Origin: a virus
IMG/VR virus record: IMGVR_UViG_3300022538_000096
Span: 1 to 44,431 of that record
Length of the DNA: 44,431 bases
Direction: 5' to 3' (one strand)
Part shown: piece by piece, positions 31,332-41,069 of the stretch
Numbering within the stretch: position 1 is the first letter of the stretch
How the letters are laid out: each line of letters opens with the position of its first letter
Notes under the pieces: model-generated
What the model saw: the letters and a program-made list of their open reading frames with translations, nothing else
Databases searched by the model: none
What the model was told of the DNA's origin: nothing
Program-made: the position numbers and the translations under genes

Positions 31332-31656
31332 TTTAGTAGAATATCAAACTGCTGCTGCCGTCATTGACGGTACAAGCGGGATAAACCTAGACGGAACTAC
31401 GGGTATATCTGGTATAGGGGCAATCCCCGTAGGTGCTAAAGGTGCTGTTATAACTGCGTTTGGTGCTGGTATCAGATGGCGACTTGACGGGACTAAGAGC
31501 ACGACAGGGGTGGGTCACTATCAAGCAGCTAACAGTATCATAACATTTGACTCATGGACTGCGCCAGGGAATGACTGGAGAAGCGTCTTGAAGGCAATGA
31601 AGTTCTCCCCGTCATCTTCGGGTACGGTCACACTAAGTATTTCATACTTTGATTAG
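31318..31656 (+). CDS. Small beta structural protein
   Basis: A 112-residue Gly/Thr/Ala-rich protein (VEYQTAAAVIDGTSGINLDG..., ending VTLSISYFD). This low-charge beta composition is that of virion decoration or fibre-tip proteins. GGGGGAAAG upstream. Precise role unknown. Confidence 0.65.
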   Translation: MPGANLVEYQTAAAVIDGTSGINLDGTTGISGIGAIPVGAKGAVITAFGAGIRWRLDGTKSTTGVGHYQAANSIITFDSWTAPGNDWRSVLKAMKFSPSSSGTVTLSISYFD

Positions 31657-31710
31657 ATTGATGAGATTGTCAATTTATAAAAAGACATAATCACAACAAA
31701 GGGAGGAATG

Positions 31711-32019
31711 ATGAATAGAGAAGAAATGGGCAAAAAATACATGATAAATCTTGGAATACAGGCTGAGGTGGAGGCAGCGAAGAAAGTATTGAAGGAATCC
31801 ACCGACCAGAAAACTGACGCTGACAAGATTGTTGAGGCAGGAAAGTCAGCTAAGACATTATCCGATAAACTAGCCGTTCAGATTAAAGATGCCAAAGTCA
31901 ATTTAGAATCGTTAGAAAATGACCTTGAAAAGTCTGATGGTGAAATAGAACGTGCAGGTGGGAAAGTTCCTAGAATGATAAACGAACCACAGGATGCCCC
32001 AACAATCTTAAAAATGTAG
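31711..32019 (+). CDS. Coiled-coil protein
   Basis: A 102-residue charged helical protein with heptad-like Leu/Ala spacing (KTLSDKLAVQIKDAKVNLES...). ATG 31711 is better spaced from GGGAGG than ATG 31708. Possibly a fibre chaperone or a trimerisation segment made separately. Function unknown. Confidence 0.65.
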   Translation: MNREEMGKKYMINLGIQAEVEAAKKVLKESTDQKTDADKIVEAGKSAKTLSDKLAVQIKDAKVNLESLENDLEKSDGEIERAGGKVPRMINEPQDAPTILKM

Positions 32020-32028
32020 GAGGTCACG

Positions 32029-33069
32029 ATGAAGGTAAAACCTCCTGGACATGATGAGTTCCTAGACCACGAAGATACCCCTGCGTCTTATTTAGGTGAG
32101 GGGTTGAATGTAGTCAGAGTAAACGCAGGTGAAACTGCGCTTGAATTTGCTGCTGGTGGTGGTGACGTAACTGGCCCTGCTTCGTCTGTAGATAGTACCA
32201 TAGCAAGGTTTGATGGTACTGATGGGAAGACGCTCAATGATTCTGGTATTATTGTTGATGAGTATGACTTAATTTTCGTTACTAATGGTGCCTTTTTTGA
32301 AGCTCATAACACAGATAACTATTCTGTAATATTCCGGGCACGTAATACTGGTAGCGGGCCCAGAGAAATAGCCCGTCTACAAGGTGCAGCCGACTCCTAT
32401 TTTGCAATGGGTGGTTCGCAACAATTCAAGTTCTACAATTCCGGTATAGCGGACTTGGGGAATGGTGCCCTTACTAATGTAAATATAGACTCAGGGGATA
32501 TAGCAGATGGAGTAACTATCAATGACGCTAAATTAGCAGGGATAACTGCTGGCGCTGATGTTACTGGTACAAATACTTGTGATACCCCAGGTGGTGCGGG
32601 AACAGATACTACAGCCATTCATGTAAATGTAGCTATGGCAGAGAACGAAGCCATAGTCCTTGATGCTGCTTTGAGTGTTGATGGGAAATACTGTGTCACT
32701 ATGGCAAAGACGGGCACGGCAGGAGAAATCCTAGATTTTGGTGAGTCAGTCTACTTTAAGGCTGGTGATAGTAAATGGTGGCTGGCTCGTGGTAATGCTG
32801 AAGCTACCATAAGTCCAATGACTGGTTTAGTTATTGTGGCTGGAGCAGCCGAGGCTGCCGTTACAATAGCCATAATGGGAGAAGTCAGGGCTGATTCACT
32901 ATACCCTGCTTTAACGGTGGGTGCACCAGTATTCATAGACCCCGATACCCCGGGTCAGGTATCAACTATAGAATTAACCACAGGTGAATACCAGAAATGT
33001 ATAGGATGGGCACCTACGGCTAACTCTGTATTACTTACAGGTAATCCTGACTGGGTGAAAATTTCTTAG
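32029..33069 (+). CDS. Tail fibre-like protein
   Basis: A 346-residue Gly/Ala/Thr/Asp-rich beta protein. VTGPASSVDSTIARFDGTDG (about 48-67) is the repeat element found in many phage tail fibres and head fibres. The C-terminal half (VGAPVFIDPDTPGQVST, ending in GNPDWVKIS) resembles the head of structural adhesins. GGAGGTCACG upstream. Probably contacts the host or decorates the virion. Confidence 0.75.
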   Translation: MKVKPPGHDEFLDHEDTPASYLGEGLNVVRVNAGETALEFAAGGGDVTGPASSVDSTIARFDGTDGKTLNDSGIIVDEYDLIFVTNGAFFEAHNTDNYSVIFRARNTGSGPREIARLQGAADSYFAMGGSQQFKFYNSGIADLGNGALTNVNIDSGDIADGVTINDAKLAGITAGADVTGTNTCDTPGGAGTDTTAIHVNVAMAENEAIVLDAALSVDGKYCVTMAKTGTAGEILDFGESVYFKAGDSKWWLARGNAEATISPMTGLVIVAGAAEAAVTIAIMGEVRADSLYPALTVGAPVFIDPDTPGQVSTIELTTGEYQKCIGWAPTANSVLLTGNPDWVKIS

Positions 33070-33080
33070 GTGAAGGTCGG

Positions 33081-34190
33081 ATGATAACTTATCCCAAGAA
33101 CATCAAAACTGATAAGGATAAACTTTTTGCTCTCTACCTTCTAATAGAGCAAGCGCGCCTTTGGCGCAATCAAGAAGGAGCAAGGGTAAGGTCTAATCCT
33201 GAATTGAAAGGTAAATGGCTAACCTATATTGGTCAGTTAAAGTTGCTCCATGAAAGTCCTTGTTGGAAGTCAGTATTACCACTATATAGGGAGAGGAATA
33301 AGCTTCGCAAAGCAATTAGAACGGCAAACTTTCCTACTTTGAAAGAGTGGAAATCACTATCCGAGCCCCAGAAATTTGATGCCTCTGAAACAATGTTTGG
33401 AGACAGGCAAGAGATAGTAAAAGGGATACAGCTTAAAGATAAGTTACGCATATCCTCTACTTCGTTCGACTGGCTCAAGGAACAGGATTTTATAACACTT
33501 CAAGGGATAGTACCCCCCGATCCGCTTGAGAACTGGTCAACTTATGTAGAAGATGATACGGCTGGGTGCGTAACTGTTGCTGATAATACTTTAACCATTG
33601 TGAACTTTGAACGTGATAGTGAATCTTTTGTTTATAAAGACTTTGGTGCTGGTCATTTCCCTATCGCATTTACAAACCCCCACTTGGTTTCTGCGGAGGC
33701 TACTGCTATTGAGACTAGTTCTGAATTTGGTTTTTGGGGACTCTCTAATGCTGTTACCCTCTATGTTGAGGCTGGCGAGAGTGACCCTGGCATCGGTGTT
33801 CATTGGTGGGATGTCAGTGGAGATAGAATGAGGTTTGCTGTAGTTGATGGTGCTGTAGACGACCAAGATTATACGGCAGCAGCCGGTGTTGCTATCAATA
33901 CCCAATACTGGTTGACAATTAATTTGGCAAACCCTTCAATCTGTATTATTTATGATGATGAACCACGAACATCAGAGGTTGATACGCTGTCCATTGACCA
34001 GTCTGCGACCACTATGAGATATATGCACAATGTCTTCTCCCGCACTCCGGGAGCGTCTGGCAATCTTGTTGGGGGGTGGGTTTACGACCTTGACATACAA
34101 GAAGCTGCAGCTGGTTGGGGTGGAGAATACTGTGGTGTAGCGGTAGCTGAATTTGACGGGGTAGTACCAGAAGAAATAACAGGAGTTTAA
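33081..34190 (+). CDS. Virion protein with lectin-like C-terminal domain
   Basis: A 369-residue protein: N-terminal 160 residues helical and basic (KTDKDKLFALYLLIEQARLW...), then from about 175 a beta-rich domain (ENWSTYVEDDTAG...DFGAGHFPIAFTNPH...) of the kind seen in concanavalin-like lectin/glucanase folds. The helical part may fix it to the virion while the beta part binds glycans. No catalytic residues identified. Confidence 0.6.
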   Translation: MITYPKNIKTDKDKLFALYLLIEQARLWRNQEGARVRSNPELKGKWLTYIGQLKLLHESPCWKSVLPLYRERNKLRKAIRTANFPTLKEWKSLSEPQKFDASETMFGDRQEIVKGIQLKDKLRISSTSFDWLKEQDFITLQGIVPPDPLENWSTYVEDDTAGCVTVADNTLTIVNFERDSESFVYKDFGAGHFPIAFTNPHLVSAEATAIETSSEFGFWGLSNAVTLYVEAGESDPGIGVHWWDVSGDRMRFAVVDGAVDDQDYTAAAGVAINTQYWLTINLANPSICIIYDDEPRTSEVDTLSIDQSATTMRYMHNVFSRTPGASGNLVGGWVYDLDIQEAAAGWGGEYCGVAVAEFDGVVPEEITGV

Positions 34191-35684
34191 ATGGGTAAAA
34201 TATCTCATGCTTCAGTGGGAATAGAATTATCAGATACAGAATTTCAAGCAGATACCCTCCACAGGGATTCACAGGGTAATGATTTTGAATTGTCAAGAAG
34301 TGCTACTTTAGTGTTAGCTGCCTCTAATGCCTCTGATAAGAGTAAGGCTGGTGCTGATATTGTTTGTGAAGGTACGGCTGCGACTGGTGGTGATGATGTT
34401 GACTATCAATCTCTCGTAACTGCACTACCCGCTTTTGGTGGTGGTATTCAATTTACCGAAGGTTACTATTACTTTAGTACCGAACCTGATACAACGAAAA
34501 GGATTCATCTTAACGGGGTAGGTAAATACAGTACAATAATCTATGCTGCTAATAGTTCAAACATAAACTTAATATCAAGCTCTGGCGCAAATGATAGCCT
34601 TGAAATATCCAACCTTATGCTAGACGGGAATAAAGCTAATAACCCCACATCTGGAAGCGGTATAGTTGCTACCAATTTTACAGGGGGAAACCTGAACAAT
34701 GTTATACTTCAAAATTTCAGAGAATACGGCATCACCCACACTGGCGCAAGTACTGGATGGCGATTGGATAGTGTTGTTATCGCTGCCTGTGAAAAGGATG
34801 ACTTTTCTTGGACTGGTGGGGGAGGGGTGTGGTTAGATAAGTGTTATTTTCTAACAAGCACTCTTAATGCCTGCAATATATGGTCAGCTAATGATATTTG
34901 GATAACTAATTCATGTTTTGACCAGTCTGGATATAATCAATGTGCTATTACAAGTTGCGGGCTTGTCTGGATTACAAATGACTATTTTGGCGCAGGAACA
35001 AGTGCCTCATACAATGGATTGCTTGTCAGTGCTGCAAATAACCTTACCCTAAGAAACAATAAGGCTTATCAAAATACTGGTAACGGGTTTTATATATCTG
35101 GGGCTATTAACGATGCCATTATTGATGGGAATGACGCTTATGATAATGGTCAATGGGGTTTTCGTTTCCCTGGTATGACAGCTACGAATGTTAAGATAAC
35201 CAATAATACCGCTAGATTAAACGGTGTTGGACAATGGAGTACCACCGAGCTAGGTACGGGGGCTGTCTATGAAGGAAATGCCGGGCTTATTGCTCCCGGT
35301 GAAGTCCGAACCGACTCTGGTGCTTTAACGGGTGGGGCACAAAATGCTATCCTTTTTGCTTGGCACAACCCAGAACTTCAAGATATTCTCATCACAAAGG
35401 TAGTTGTCAATATAACTACACTTGATGGTGATGCTGCCAATATAGATGTCGGTATAGCCGATAATGCCACATATACTAACGGCGGTACTGAGTTCTTTAA
35501 TGATTTAAAGGGTGAAACGGCACAGGTAAACGACTCATGGACTACTACTGAGGGGCAACAGTCACTTTGGGTTCTTTGCCAGGATTCGGCAAGCGCAACT
35601 GACGGTTGGATAGTCGGGAAAATATTGGATGATGATGGTACAAGTATAGTCGGCAGTTACTATATAGAATACGTAGGTAAGTAA
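34191..35684 (+). CDS. Tailspike, right-handed beta-helix
   Basis: A 497-residue protein. After an N-terminal linker, residues 90-370 show repeated short strands separated by Asn turns (LEISNLMLDGN, LNNVILQNF, NLTLRNNKAYQN, DAIIDGNDAYDN, VKITNNTARLN), the signature of a parallel beta-helix as in pectate-lyase-like spikes. The C-terminal 120 residues form a different, Asp/Thr-rich beta domain, probably a tip or trimerisation unit. It is expected to bind and possibly depolymerise a surface polysaccharide; catalytic residues are not evident. Confidence 0.82.
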   Translation: MGKISHASVGIELSDTEFQADTLHRDSQGNDFELSRSATLVLAASNASDKSKAGADIVCEGTAATGGDDVDYQSLVTALPAFGGGIQFTEGYYYFSTEPDTTKRIHLNGVGKYSTIIYAANSSNINLISSSGANDSLEISNLMLDGNKANNPTSGSGIVATNFTGGNLNNVILQNFREYGITHTGASTGWRLDSVVIAACEKDDFSWTGGGGVWLDKCYFLTSTLNACNIWSANDIWITNSCFDQSGYNQCAITSCGLVWITNDYFGAGTSASYNGLLVSAANNLTLRNNKAYQNTGNGFYISGAINDAIIDGNDAYDNGQWGFRFPGMTATNVKITNNTARLNGVGQWSTTELGTGAVYEGNAGLIAPGEVRTDSGALTGGAQNAILFAWHNPELQDILITKVVVNITTLDGDAANIDVGIADNATYTNGGTEFFNDLKGETAQVNDSWTTTEGQQSLWVLCQDSASATDGWIVGKILDDDGTSIVGSYYIEYVGK

Positions 35685-35698
35685 GGTGAGGTAAGTGT

Positions 35699-37528
35699 GT
35701 GTCTTCTTGGAATGATTATATTAAACATAAACTTGAAGGTTACAGGGGTTTCCCTTATTTATTCCCGTTTAGATTCGCAGAGCATAGGAGAAAATTTATG
35801 GATACAATAACTTTACTTGCGTTGTTACAGGATTTCGGGGAGAGTCACGGTGGGTTTCACTCATTCGCAACTACTACTAATATTACAACAGACCAAGATG
35901 TTATAAGTACCGCCTTAACCGATTATGATAACTCTGAAGATGACTTCTTTAAGGATTGGTGGCTCTGGATTAACACTATCGCTAATGCTACTAAACTGAA
36001 AAAGGTCACAGCATATACATCAACTTCTGGTACTTTAACAGTAGATGGTGTAGCCTACTCTTCTGAAAGTGCTGCTGCTACGTGTTACCTTTTTAAATAC
36101 AACCGTGACCAAATGAAAGAAGCCTTAATCCAAGCCGAGAAAGACATCTTCCCAACGCTATATAAAAGAGTGGATAACCAAACATTAAGTACAGGCAATA
36201 TCCTAAGGGATGGACATTTAGAAGAATGGTCTAGTACATCTGCTTTGACTTACTGGACGGTTTCCAACGTAACTTTAACACGTACTATTAATGCTGGTTC
36301 TACGAGGGGTGGGACGTACTCCGCCCATGCAGACGCAACAGCAGCCAACGGGAATATTTCAGTATCGTCTAATACTTTCCCAGAACTCCTACAATTGCAA
36401 GGTAAGACGGTTAATGCTTACGCTATGGCAAATGCAGAAACATTAGACGATGCAACCATAATAATAGATACCGTTTCCAAGGACGGGACAACTACGCAAA
36501 CATTAACCTCAACAACTTCATGCCCTGCGGGGTACTGGACAAGGATAGAATTTGAGAGCCAGACTCTAAACGATGACTTGCAGGAAATTAAATTTACCTT
36601 AAATACAGCAACAAGCGGGGAGTATGTCATCTGGGATAATGTGTGGTTCGGGTCTCAGCAGTTAAGTGAATATCTGTTACCTTTACAGTTTGTTGACGGG
36701 CATGTATCACAGGCTTTTGTGCAGACTAGAGGGCATGAAGACCCGATTATGTATGATTTAAGCCCTTTCACTGAAAACAAGGGTGAGCAATTTAACTATG
36801 AAATTTACAATGACGGGGCTTATAAATATATAAGAATCCCCAAGTTCCCCAATAAGAGGCTTATAAGATTAAAGGGGTACGAACCACTAGAGGCTTTAAG
36901 TGCGGATTCAGATACGATTACACTGGAAACCGAAAAAGCCCCCTTGTTAATCTCCAAGGCTGCGGAGAAACTATACGAATATGTAATAGACCCCTTGATA
37001 AACGAGATAGAAAGATTCAGAGCAGACATGACTTCTATCACCACTAATATAGCTACGGCTGATACTGCTATCGTAACCTTAGATACAGCACAGGCTACCT
37101 TCGATACTGGGATAGTCACCATTGTGGGAACAATAGATGGTCTAGCTGCGGGGATTGTCACGGATACAACCGCTTTAGATGCTTTGGTTGTATCTGCTGC
37201 CACGGCTGGTTCTGAGGATATTGCGGGGTATGATGAGCAGATTGAACGGTTAGATAAAAAGATAACCAGACAACGAACATTAAAAGCTGATTTAGACGAA
37301 CAAATCCAGCGTGACCGTAGCTCAAAGAAAGACAATGATGAGCAGCGGCAGAGACTCCAGGAGAAGAGGCAACGCTATGATGAGGATTTAAAGAGGCTTG
37401 ACGAGAGGATTCAAAGACTAAATGAAGTTATAGGATTTTATAATAATAAACTATTACTTTCAAGAGTTAAGACAAGGGAACTTATGTACTTAGGGATGAG
37501 TAGACCAAGCGAATTAGTGAGGAGATAA
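35699..37528 (+). CDS. Connector/tail protein with carbohydrate-binding-like insert and coiled coil
   Basis: A 609-residue protein, GTG start behind AGGTGAGG. Layout: N-terminal helical region (1-150), a beta-sandwich of carbohydrate-binding type (about 165-315: GHLEEWSS...YWTVSNV...EYVIWDNVWF), then a domain ending EPLEALSADSDTITLE-TEKAPLLISKAAEKL, which resembles the C-terminal part of head-tail adaptor proteins of short-tailed phages, and a long charged coiled coil (about 500-585). It may be the adaptor or a fibre-attachment protein. Confidence 0.6.
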   Translation: MSSWNDYIKHKLEGYRGFPYLFPFRFAEHRRKFMDTITLLALLQDFGESHGGFHSFATTTNITTDQDVISTALTDYDNSEDDFFKDWWLWINTIANATKLKKVTAYTSTSGTLTVDGVAYSSESAAATCYLFKYNRDQMKEALIQAEKDIFPTLYKRVDNQTLSTGNILRDGHLEEWSSTSALTYWTVSNVTLTRTINAGSTRGGTYSAHADATAANGNISVSSNTFPELLQLQGKTVNAYAMANAETLDDATIIIDTVSKDGTTTQTLTSTTSCPAGYWTRIEFESQTLNDDLQEIKFTLNTATSGEYVIWDNVWFGSQQLSEYLLPLQFVDGHVSQAFVQTRGHEDPIMYDLSPFTENKGEQFNYEIYNDGAYKYIRIPKFPNKRLIRLKGYEPLEALSADSDTITLETEKAPLLISKAAEKLYEYVIDPLINEIERFRADMTSITTNIATADTAIVTLDTAQATFDTGIVTIVGTIDGLAAGIVTDTTALDALVVSAATAGSEDIAGYDEQIERLDKKITRQRTLKADLDEQIQRDRSSKKDNDEQRQRLQEKRQRYDEDLKRLDERIQRLNEVIGFYNNKLLLSRVKTRELMYLGMSRPSELVRR

Positions 37529-39910
37529 ATGGCTTCGACTTATAGTTCGGCAAAATATGATTTCGGTCTGAAAGACCCAGTGACCACAGACGTAATAGGC
37601 ATGATGCTCAAGAAGCGTGTTGTAACGGATGAGCATGGCAGGAAAAGCAAAGCTCCTATCTGGGAAGTGTATGACGGGAAGCATTTAGTAGACTTATTCA
37701 CTCAATCACCCACCCAAATCTCAACCAACCCTGAAGAGGATTTACCCATAGGGCAATCAGACTGGAGGGGTGGGTTTGGGTTGGAGGTACAGAACTTAGA
37801 CGAGCCCCTAAGGTACCATAGGTCACTTGGTATGGATATGAGATTCAGGGGCAGGGGTATTTTAGGTTGGAGTACTACGGCTGTTACTTTGCCAGGGATA
37901 CCTGCTATAACAGACGCAGGGTTAGAAATATGGACAGACTCTACTTTAACTAACTGGCCATTCTCAACCAACGGTACTTCTACTTTAGCCAAAGAAGGGA
38001 CAACGAAAGATTCAGGGGATTGGTCAGCTAAGATAACCGTATCCAACGCTGTAGGAGAATACGGACAAATACTACAAGCTGCAACCAATCCCACAAGTTT
38101 TCAAGGTGCCACTATTACTGTAACTGCTAGATATTATAACACCGACGTAACCAAAGCTGCTGCCAAGTTAATAATAGATGATGGAGTGGGGGCTGCTACT
38201 GAAACCATTGGGGCTGTTGATGCTACATGGACGACTGTATCCGTTACTAAAAAGATAGCTGCCACCGCAGCAAAGGTTGAAGTTATTTGCAAGGGCTATT
38301 GGACGAGTGCTGCCTCAACTGTGTTCTTTGACTCAATAAACTTCCCCGAAGCTGGCGTTAAGGCTATAAAACACGCCGAGTTTGATTCAGACTTATTCTT
38401 TGCAAATGGCGAACTCTTAATGAGGATGAACAACTCTACTGGCGTGGTTACAGTTCAAGCGGGGTTTTTAAACACAATCACGGACATTAAGAAGTTCACT
38501 GTTAGTGGCACGGATTATCTATTCGTATTCTTTGGGACAAGTGTGACTTATCAATACATGACCACAGCCGAAGCGTTTACAACCTCCAATGCAACCGTTA
38601 AGACATTTCAGTTCGCAACATGGGTTAATACTACAGTGGATACTTTATATGCAAATGATGGAACAAACACCGTGAGGTCTACTGTAGACCCTCTCAATGC
38701 GGGTACAGCGTGGTCAGACCAAACAATAGTAGGTGATGCCGATAGTTCAATAACCCACTTACAGGGGAAAGATGGTGCTCTTTTAATAGATAAAGAGGAT
38801 ATGCCCTATTACTTGGACTCTTCGGGAAACGTACAAAAGGATTTAGCCCCTGAGTGTATACATAGTAAATCAACTCATTCGGGTAAGAACTCAACTATAT
38901 GGGGTGGTGAATACTTTAGACCAACGGGAGACCAGGAATTAGTGAGAATCGGAACCATAAACTCATGGATAAGCCCCTCTAATTATGGCACAGATATAGG
39001 GGATTTTGCAGGGCAAGTAGAAGCTGTAGTAGGGGATGGGAAATATCTATACTGTATAACGGATAATTCGACTGATATTGAAGTCTTAGCAGGTAGAGAG
39101 GAGACAATAGATTCTTCTACTTCCTGGAGATGGCATCCTATCCATGAAATTACCTTAACAGGCTGTGAGACTATCTTTATTTCCTCAATCTACAAAAAGA
39201 GACTTTATATATCATCTACATCTAGCGGTGATTCTCTATATTATTTCCCCTTACCTACTAAATACGGGGATATAGAAAATGATAACGAGGTTTCATTTAA
39301 AAATGGGGGTACATTTGAGACATCTTGGTTACATGGTGGTTTCCCTACTGAGGATAAATTAGCTTTAAGTGCTACCTTAACAATGGAACACTCTTATGAC
39401 GCTAATATTTATTTTAATGTTTATTATAAACTCTTGGGTGGTTCATGGAGTTCTGCGGTTAAGTTTGACGGCTCAGGGACTTCAATGATAGACACTCAAT
39501 TCCTATCGAGTGCAGCCACGGCAAGAACCTCCCCTATGATTAAACTAAAATTTGAAGGAATCACTGATACAACGGCAAAAACTCCTGTCCTCTTAGACTT
39601 CAAATTGAATACTATCTTATACCCTGATGTTAAGACTATCTATTCCTGTGTGGTAATGTGTCATAAAGCCCTGAGATTAAAGGACAACGCAACTGAAGCA
39701 GACAACGTAACTGTTATTAAAGCAGCCATAGCAAATGCCAAAGCAGCCACCCATCCTGTAACCATAACAGACATAGATGGTACTGAACACACTGTAAAAT
39801 TCCTCCCTATAGGTGATACCCCTCACTGGTTAGTGTCTAGTCATCAAGCCAGTACAGGTAGTATAGAAAGAGAATACAGGTTATACTTTATGGAAGTCCC
39901 AATGAGTTAG
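37529..39910 (+). CDS. Large tail/minor structural protein with carbohydrate-binding-like insert
   Basis: A 793-residue beta protein. After 120 residues comes a beta-sandwich (about 125-275: LEIWTDSTLTNWPFS...VFFDSINF) similar in layout to the insert of the preceding gene. From 275 to 700 are repeated strands with FANGELLMRM, SDQTIVGDADSSITHL and YLYCITDNSTDIE, reminiscent of the blade repeats of propeller-like tail nozzle proteins. The size, place and repeats fit a tail nozzle of a short-tailed phage; this is inference. Confidence 0.6.
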   Translation: MASTYSSAKYDFGLKDPVTTDVIGMMLKKRVVTDEHGRKSKAPIWEVYDGKHLVDLFTQSPTQISTNPEEDLPIGQSDWRGGFGLEVQNLDEPLRYHRSLGMDMRFRGRGILGWSTTAVTLPGIPAITDAGLEIWTDSTLTNWPFSTNGTSTLAKEGTTKDSGDWSAKITVSNAVGEYGQILQAATNPTSFQGATITVTARYYNTDVTKAAAKLIIDDGVGAATETIGAVDATWTTVSVTKKIAATAAKVEVICKGYWTSAASTVFFDSINFPEAGVKAIKHAEFDSDLFFANGELLMRMNNSTGVVTVQAGFLNTITDIKKFTVSGTDYLFVFFGTSVTYQYMTTAEAFTTSNATVKTFQFATWVNTTVDTLYANDGTNTVRSTVDPLNAGTAWSDQTIVGDADSSITHLQGKDGALLIDKEDMPYYLDSSGNVQKDLAPECIHSKSTHSGKNSTIWGGEYFRPTGDQELVRIGTINSWISPSNYGTDIGDFAGQVEAVVGDGKYLYCITDNSTDIEVLAGREETIDSSTSWRWHPIHEITLTGCETIFISSIYKKRLYISSTSSGDSLYYFPLPTKYGDIENDNEVSFKNGGTFETSWLHGGFPTEDKLALSATLTMEHSYDANIYFNVYYKLLGGSWSSAVKFDGSGTSMIDTQFLSSAATARTSPMIKLKFEGITDTTAKTPVLLDFKLNTILYPDVKTIYSCVVMCHKALRLKDNATEADNVTVIKAAIANAKAATHPVTITDIDGTEHTVKFLPIGDTPHWLVSSHQASTGSIEREYRLYFMEVPMS

Positions 39911-39919
39911 GAGTGTAGT

Positions 39920-40129
39920 ATGAACGGTAAGGAAAAGACAACCTTAGATGTAGTCGCTACTGATGTTAAGTGGTTAGTAAAGAACCTTGAGGAAATGAAG
40001 AAGGACGTAAAAGAACAAGGCAAATCTACCCAGAAGAATACTACATTCCGTAAAGTAACGACATGGATAGGGTCTATATTCTTCTTGACAATTATTGGAT
40101 TATGTGTTACGATATTAACAACAGCATGA
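39920..40129 (+). CDS. XhlA/holin-like membrane protein
   Basis: A 69-residue protein: charged helix (TDVKWLVKNLEEMKKDVKEQ) followed by one transmembrane segment near residues 48-67 (WIGSIFFLTIIGLCVTIL). This is the layout of haemolysin XhlA-type proteins in phage lysis modules, which help holins at the membrane. GGAGTGTAG upstream. Confidence 0.65.
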   Translation: MNGKEKTTLDVVATDVKWLVKNLEEMKKDVKEQGKSTQKNTTFRKVTTWIGSIFFLTIIGLCVTILTTA

Positions 40130-40191
40130 AAAGGCAAGCTGAAATTATATTAGAATTACCAGAAGTAGAGGAATATTTTAATGACAAATAA
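40126..40191 (+). CDS. Tiny peptide
   Basis: A 21-residue peptide (MKRQAEIILELPEVEEYFND plus Lys) whose start and stop overlap both neighbours (ATGA and TAATG). Supported by coupling only. Confidence 0.4.
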   Translation: MKRQAEIILELPEVEEYFNDK

Positions 40192-40382
40192 TGGAGAGTG
40201 CCCCCAACAACCATAGGGGATATTATACTGAGATTTATAGAGACAGGCATAATATATACTGGAAGTGCCAGTACGGAAGAGGCAAGGAGGTGTGTGGACA
40301 CATCGAGATTGAGAGGCTACCCTTGCCACCACAAGATTACGAGTCTAAGGAGAAGTGGAATGGGAGAATGGATAGAAGTTAA
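40191..40382 (+). CDS. Small Cys-containing protein
   Basis: A 63-residue protein with CQYGRGKEVCGHIEIERL, a possible small metal site, and a Pro-rich then acidic/basic tail. Preferred over a frame at 40198 because its start is coupled to the previous stop. Function unknown. Confidence 0.55.
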   Translation: MESAPNNHRGYYTEIYRDRHNIYWKCQYGRGKEVCGHIEIERLPLPPQDYESKEKWNGRMDRS

Positions 40383-40614
40383 ACCCAAGCCTTATAGCCC
40401 CTGTGATGGTTGCCAAATGGGATCTTGTAGCGTATCTCAGAAATATGAGAATGGCAAATTATATACCAAGACCGATGATTGTCATGAAACTTGTAAAATA
40501 TATGTAGATAATGATACTTTTGACCGATTCATGAACACTAAAGCCCGTAAACCCAATAAAGCTCTCTTGGATGCAAAGACTTTCACTGAGGAGAAATATG
40601 GAAAGGATATTTGA
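40360..40614 (+). CDS. Cys-rich hypothetical protein
   Basis: An 84-residue protein from ATG 40360 behind AAGGAGAAG. It has CDGCQMGSC near residues 14-22 and later C residues (CHETCKIY), likely a zinc site, then a basic helix. An upstream extension to 40198 would overlap another gene and is rejected. Function unknown. Confidence 0.6.
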   Translation: MGEWIEVKPKPYSPCDGCQMGSCSVSQKYENGKLYTKTDDCHETCKIYVDNDTFDRFMNTKARKPNKALLDAKTFTEEKYGKDI

Positions 40615-40906
40615 AGATAGCGAGTACCAATTATATAGGGTTAAATGTGATTGTATGTGGCCCGGGCACGCCCTAGATATTGGTATTGAAAAGAACAAAC
40701 TTGGTCAACTGGTGGATATTTCGCTAGATATATATTTGGATAGTAAGCCCTCTCTGTTATTTAGAATAAAACAGGCTTTTAGGTTACTAAGAGGTAAGAA
40801 GGGTTATATGGGAGATTTTTGTTTATCACCCGAGGATGTCCCAGACTTACACAGGATATTATCTATAGCATTACAATCACCTAATACAGCGACTAATTAT
40901 GCTTGA
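40598..40906 (+). CDS. Hypothetical protein
   Basis: A 102-residue protein starting MERIFEDSEYQLYRVKCDCM (GAGGAGAA upstream). Contains a CDCMWPGHALDIGIEK segment, strands, and a helical end. This pattern (R-C-x-C-x-x-x-x-H) is seen in small phage proteins of unknown role. Confidence 0.62.
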   Translation: MERIFEDSEYQLYRVKCDCMWPGHALDIGIEKNKLGQLVDISLDIYLDSKPSLLFRIKQAFRLLRGKKGYMGDFCLSPEDVPDLHRILSIALQSPNTATNYA

Positions 40907-41069
40907 TAAACTAAAAAGGTTTTATGAAGACCCTGAATCATTGGCATATTTTACTAATGCGCAACATGAATCTGAATTGGAACTATTTGAGTGTGGGGTA
41001 ATAAACAAGATAGATATAACGAGTAGTAACGATATAGTCTATAAAGAAGACTGGAAATATGTGCTTTAG
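40899..41069 (+). CDS. Small acidic protein
   Basis: A 56-residue protein (MLDKLKRFYEDPESLAYFTN...), overlapping both neighbours. Function unknown. Confidence 0.55.
   Translation: MLDKLKRFYEDPESLAYFTNAQHESELELFECGVINKIDITSSNDIVYKEDWKYVL

Noticed and set aside
36820-37335. Antisense open frame (171 residues) opposite the connector-like gene
   Set aside because: Ser/Val/Ala-rich shadow of the repetitive coiled-coil coding strand; no ribosome site.
40198-40359. N-terminal extension of the Cys-rich protein at 40360
   Set aside because: It overlaps the better coupled gene 40191-40382, and AAGGAGAAG sits before ATG 40360.
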